Shown here: piece by piece, positions 61,346 through 64,000 of the stretch
How the letters are laid out: each line of letters opens with the position of its first letter
Numbering within the stretch: position 1 is the first letter of the stretch
Source of the DNA: Tillandsia leiboldiana
Taxonomy: Eukaryota > Streptophyta > Magnoliopsida > Poales > Bromeliaceae
Length of the DNA stretch: 64,000 nt
NCBI GenBank assembly: GCA_029204045.2
Contig: CM055081.1
Location: forward strand, 8,137,068 to 8,201,067
Reading direction: 5' to 3'
Translations under genes and position numbers: made by a program
The notes under the pieces: generated by a model
What the model was told of the DNA's origin: nothing
Seen by the model: only the letters and a program-made list of their open reading frames with translations
Database searches by the model: none

Positions 61346-62575
61346 ATTTAAAAAGTAAAACTGAATCTGAAATAAATCATTAATTTCTCTTTACAAATTT
61401 CTAAACGTATCATATTGAAATCTACAATTTTAAAGTACAAACTTAAATTTTTATATATTATGTAAAATAAAAATGATTTAGGTATGGATTCGGTTACAGG
61501 ATCGGATTTGAAAGAATAAACATATACCATCCATATATGATATGATACACCTGATATACAAATACAAACGCACGTGAACAAAAATGTTAAAACTAAACTC
61601 AAACTTCTCTTGCTGAATCGATCGTGTTGTATAACAATTTCTTCTAAGTATGTTTTACTGATTTAACACGATTGAGTACATACGTCGAAAATGACATTAA
61701 TTACTCATGGTGAATTATGTTAAATATAGAAAAATTATCAAAACAATACAAAAAGGCAATTAAAAGGTATGTTCATGTATGGAGGGAAATTGTAGAGCCC
61801 GTTGAGGGGGAAAATAAGAAAAAAATATAAAGTTTCAAGCTGGAAATAAAGTTAAACAACTAGTTAATTTGCATTTGTTTACTAATATGTTAATTAAATT
61901 TTGAATAAATAGTTAAAGCTTTTCAATTATCAGATGTATGGTTGAGAGTTATTCATGGTTATAACTGTTTATGCCCTTTAAATAGATATTACTTTATTTA
62001 AAGATAGAATGGAATTACCAGAAATAATCAAGTTTAACTATTCGATCCGCTGGTGTATTGAGGGGAATAAATTTTACAAATTTTTAATATTTTAGAAAAA
62101 AATATGATGTTTTGGGGCATTATGACATTTTAAATTTGCAACATTCGACCACTAGTTGAACCATTAGTTGAATCAGTAAACCTTAGCCCAGTAATTTTTT
62201 CAGTATATTATTATTTTTTTTATTATCTTTTAAACATATTTAAATTTTTTAGAATATTTTTTTGAGGAACAAATAATATGCTATTCAATTTATTTATTTT
62301 TAAAATAAACTTAGCTAGAAATATGAATTAAATAACTAGACTTCGAATTCATTTTTAAATTGTTGATTCGTTTTTGGGTGTGATTTGAACATCAAAACTG
62401 AAATCTTTTTTAAAAAATAAATATATATCTATTCATTCTGATGAAATATTTCAAGCTAGAAATCCGATTACAACAACCACTCGGATATTACAAAGAAGTA
62501 AACGAAACGAGAATCGTTCATCATCGGCGGGTGACCGACATTTTGCTCACCTCAGCCATCTCACCTCGCAAATCA

Positions 62576-62609
<34 letters not shown>

Positions 62610-62736
62610 AACTACCATCATCTCAATAACGCAATGTGGTTAGTCCAGGGCAAATTCGAAAAGAGAAGCCCCAAATTAATCCGCAACAAAGCAGAATATT
62701 TTGGGCTTTGTCAGACTAATACTCCGGAGATTATAC
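61346..62736. other. AT-rich intergenic DNA and probable expansin 3' UTR
   Basis: No coding region recognised. An A-run of about 29 at 62579-62607 is prominent. The last 100-200 bases before 62737 probably form the expansin 3' UTR (minus strand). Confidence 0.4.
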
Positions 62737-63693
62737 TCAGAATTGCCCTCCGGGGAAGGTCTGGCCGAAGCTCCAGCCTGCGGGTGCGACGTCCATTGAG
62801 GTGACAGTCTGGCCGTCGCTGGTGGTGACCATGAAGGAGAGGGCCTGTCCAGTCAGGTCGCCGTTGCTCTGCCAGTTCGCGCCCCAGTTCCGGCTCATCG
62901 CCTGCCAGCCGGTGCTCGACCCCTTGATGGACACCGCCGTCACGTCCCCCGCGCCCCCTACGTTCGTGATCAGCACCAGATTGAAGTAGTCGTGCCCGTT
63001 GATCGTGAACCGGATCCCTCCCTGCTTGACGCACGACACCCTGCACTCGCCAAAATTTTCTTATACATAATTCCCTACGTCTTAATTTTCCAAAAGCAAT
63101 TAAACATTTCAGATTTTCAATTTTTATTTTTTTTTATTTTTTTTATTTTTTTACCTTCTGTATTGGACGGGGACGATGCCGGCACGATACTGCGCGATGA
63201 GCTGGAAGACCGGCTGCGAGAGATCGAAGTGCTGAAGTGGGGGGTTGCACCAGCCGCCGTCGTCGTTGGCGAGGGCGTAGTTCGGGGGGCAGAAGTTGGT
63301 CGCGGTGACGATGATCGACCCCGACAGACACCAGCTGCTGTCGCCGGCGCACGTGATCTCGAAGCACGCTCCGCAGCTCTGCCCGCTGTTGAATAGAGCA
63401 GTGCTCAGCGCCGCGGTGTTCGTCCCGTATCCCTGGCTGTATAAGTTTTCGTACCCACAAGCACCTCCTGCAAACAGTCAAAATTATTTACAAAACCAAC
63501 TCAGAAATATATATATATATATTATTGTTATTATTATTATTATTTTCTTGTGCTTACCCATTGTTCCGGAAGCATCACCACCACCATAGAAGGTTGCATG
63601 AGCATTTGTCCAGGCGCTGCTGTAGCTAGCATCTGCATTGGCTGCTTTAAAAGTGGTGAGAAGCACGAACATGAAGAGCCTAAAAACCTCCAT
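62737..63693 (-). CDS. EXPA: Alpha-expansin (EXPA)
   Basis: A secreted wall protein that loosens cellulose-xyloglucan contacts at acid pH without hydrolysis. Three minus-strand exons, 63693-63558, 63467-63155 and 63040-62737, join to 250 residues, the standard EXPA length. Residues 1 to about 20 form a signal peptide (MEVFRLFMFVLLTTFKAANA). The DPBB/GH45-like domain follows with WTNAHATFYGGGDASGTMG, GACGYENLYSQGYGTNTAAL, CGACFEITC and the alpha-expansin HFD motif in NPPLQHFDLS. The cellulose-binding-like domain contains RFTINGHDYFNLVLITNVGG and ends SFGQTFPGGQF. Conserved Cys and Trp are in place. Intron positions are those usual in the family. The gene appears intact, with a TATA box 80 bp upstream. 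Confidence 0.95.
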
Positions 63694-63773
63694 GGGGAGA
63701 GCTTTGATAGGCCGCAGAGGAGGAGAATGTGATGGGGAGGAGGTGATGAGGATGGTGCAAGGAAGGAGAGGAG

Positions 63774-63781
63774 TATTTATA
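63774..63781 (-). promoter_or_regulatory. TATA box of the expansin gene
   Basis: TATAAATA on the minus strand, within CTATAAATACTCC, about 80 bp upstream of the expansin ATG, the right distance for a short leader. Confidence 0.7.
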
Positions 63782-63782
63782 G

Positions 63783-64000
63783 ACGCGGGGTGTGAAGGGT
63801 TTTTGGGGAATTGAAAAGGATGAAAATAACTAGGAAAATGGGCAAGTGAACCAGTGGGAAAAGAAAAAAAGAAAAGAAAGAAAAAAGTACATATAATAAT
63901 ATCTATATAACTAATTGATACTTAAGCGTGTTTCACGATGCTGCTATTTATTTACAAATTTAAAATATATTTAAATTTTTATTTTTTAATAATATATTCA
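63783..64000. other. Expansin upstream region to the window edge
   Basis: A-rich DNA on the plus strand with no recognised motif cluster. Probably distal promoter of the expansin gene. Confidence 0.35.

Overview
The window is nuclear DNA of a flowering plant. The genes have introns with GT/AG borders, belong to plant-specific families (Dof, WOX, MYB-CC, alpha-expansin, plant P4-ATPases), and lie in AT-rich DNA full of plant transposons. The 5' ends of the two P4-ATPase genes are very GC-rich and composition falls along the gene. That gradient points to a monocot, probably a commelinid; the species cannot be fixed from sequence alone.

Layout. 0-2 kb: first exon of a cytosolic pyruvate kinase (minus); the rest of the gene lies beyond the left edge, and a LINE sits in its first intron. 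2-7 kb: intergenic with old LTR and MITE debris. 7.1-8.9 kb: intact six-exon MYB-CC gene of the MYR1/MYR2 type (plus). 9-18 kb: repeat-rich, with a decayed LINE RT, LTR fragments, Mutator-type MITEs, an orphan GC-rich G-box/TCP-site island and a second LINE. 18.0-24.8 kb: a complete 6.7-kb PIF/Harbinger transposon with TAA target duplication, an intact DDE transposase and a MYB-like ORF1 broken by one stop. 26.5-29.7 kb: cycling-DOF-factor gene (plus). 33.6-35.7 kb: WOX11/12-type homeobox gene (minus). 36-45 kb: intergenic, with very long AT microsatellites. 45.2-50.1 kb: complete seven-exon ALA1-type P4-ATPase (minus). 51.5-55.1 kb: nested MITEs, a 578-bp TRIM retroelement and a LINE fragment. 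55.7-58.7 kb: a second P4-ATPase in the same orientation, with three intact exons and no 3' half. 62.7-63.7 kb: complete alpha-expansin gene (minus).

The host genes do not form a pathway. The only related pair is the tandem P4-ATPase duplication. Regulators MYR, CDF and WOX are interspersed with housekeeping and wall genes, as is normal for a plant chromosome. The more unusual content is in the mobile DNA: five LINE 3' ends sharing a palindromic hairpin (one insertion is only 27 bp), a MITE inserted into an older copy of its own family, and a Harbinger element carrying a GC-rich 262-bp higher-order minisatellite, a 34-bp perfect palindrome and a duplicated transposase N-terminus. No clearly new biological system was found.
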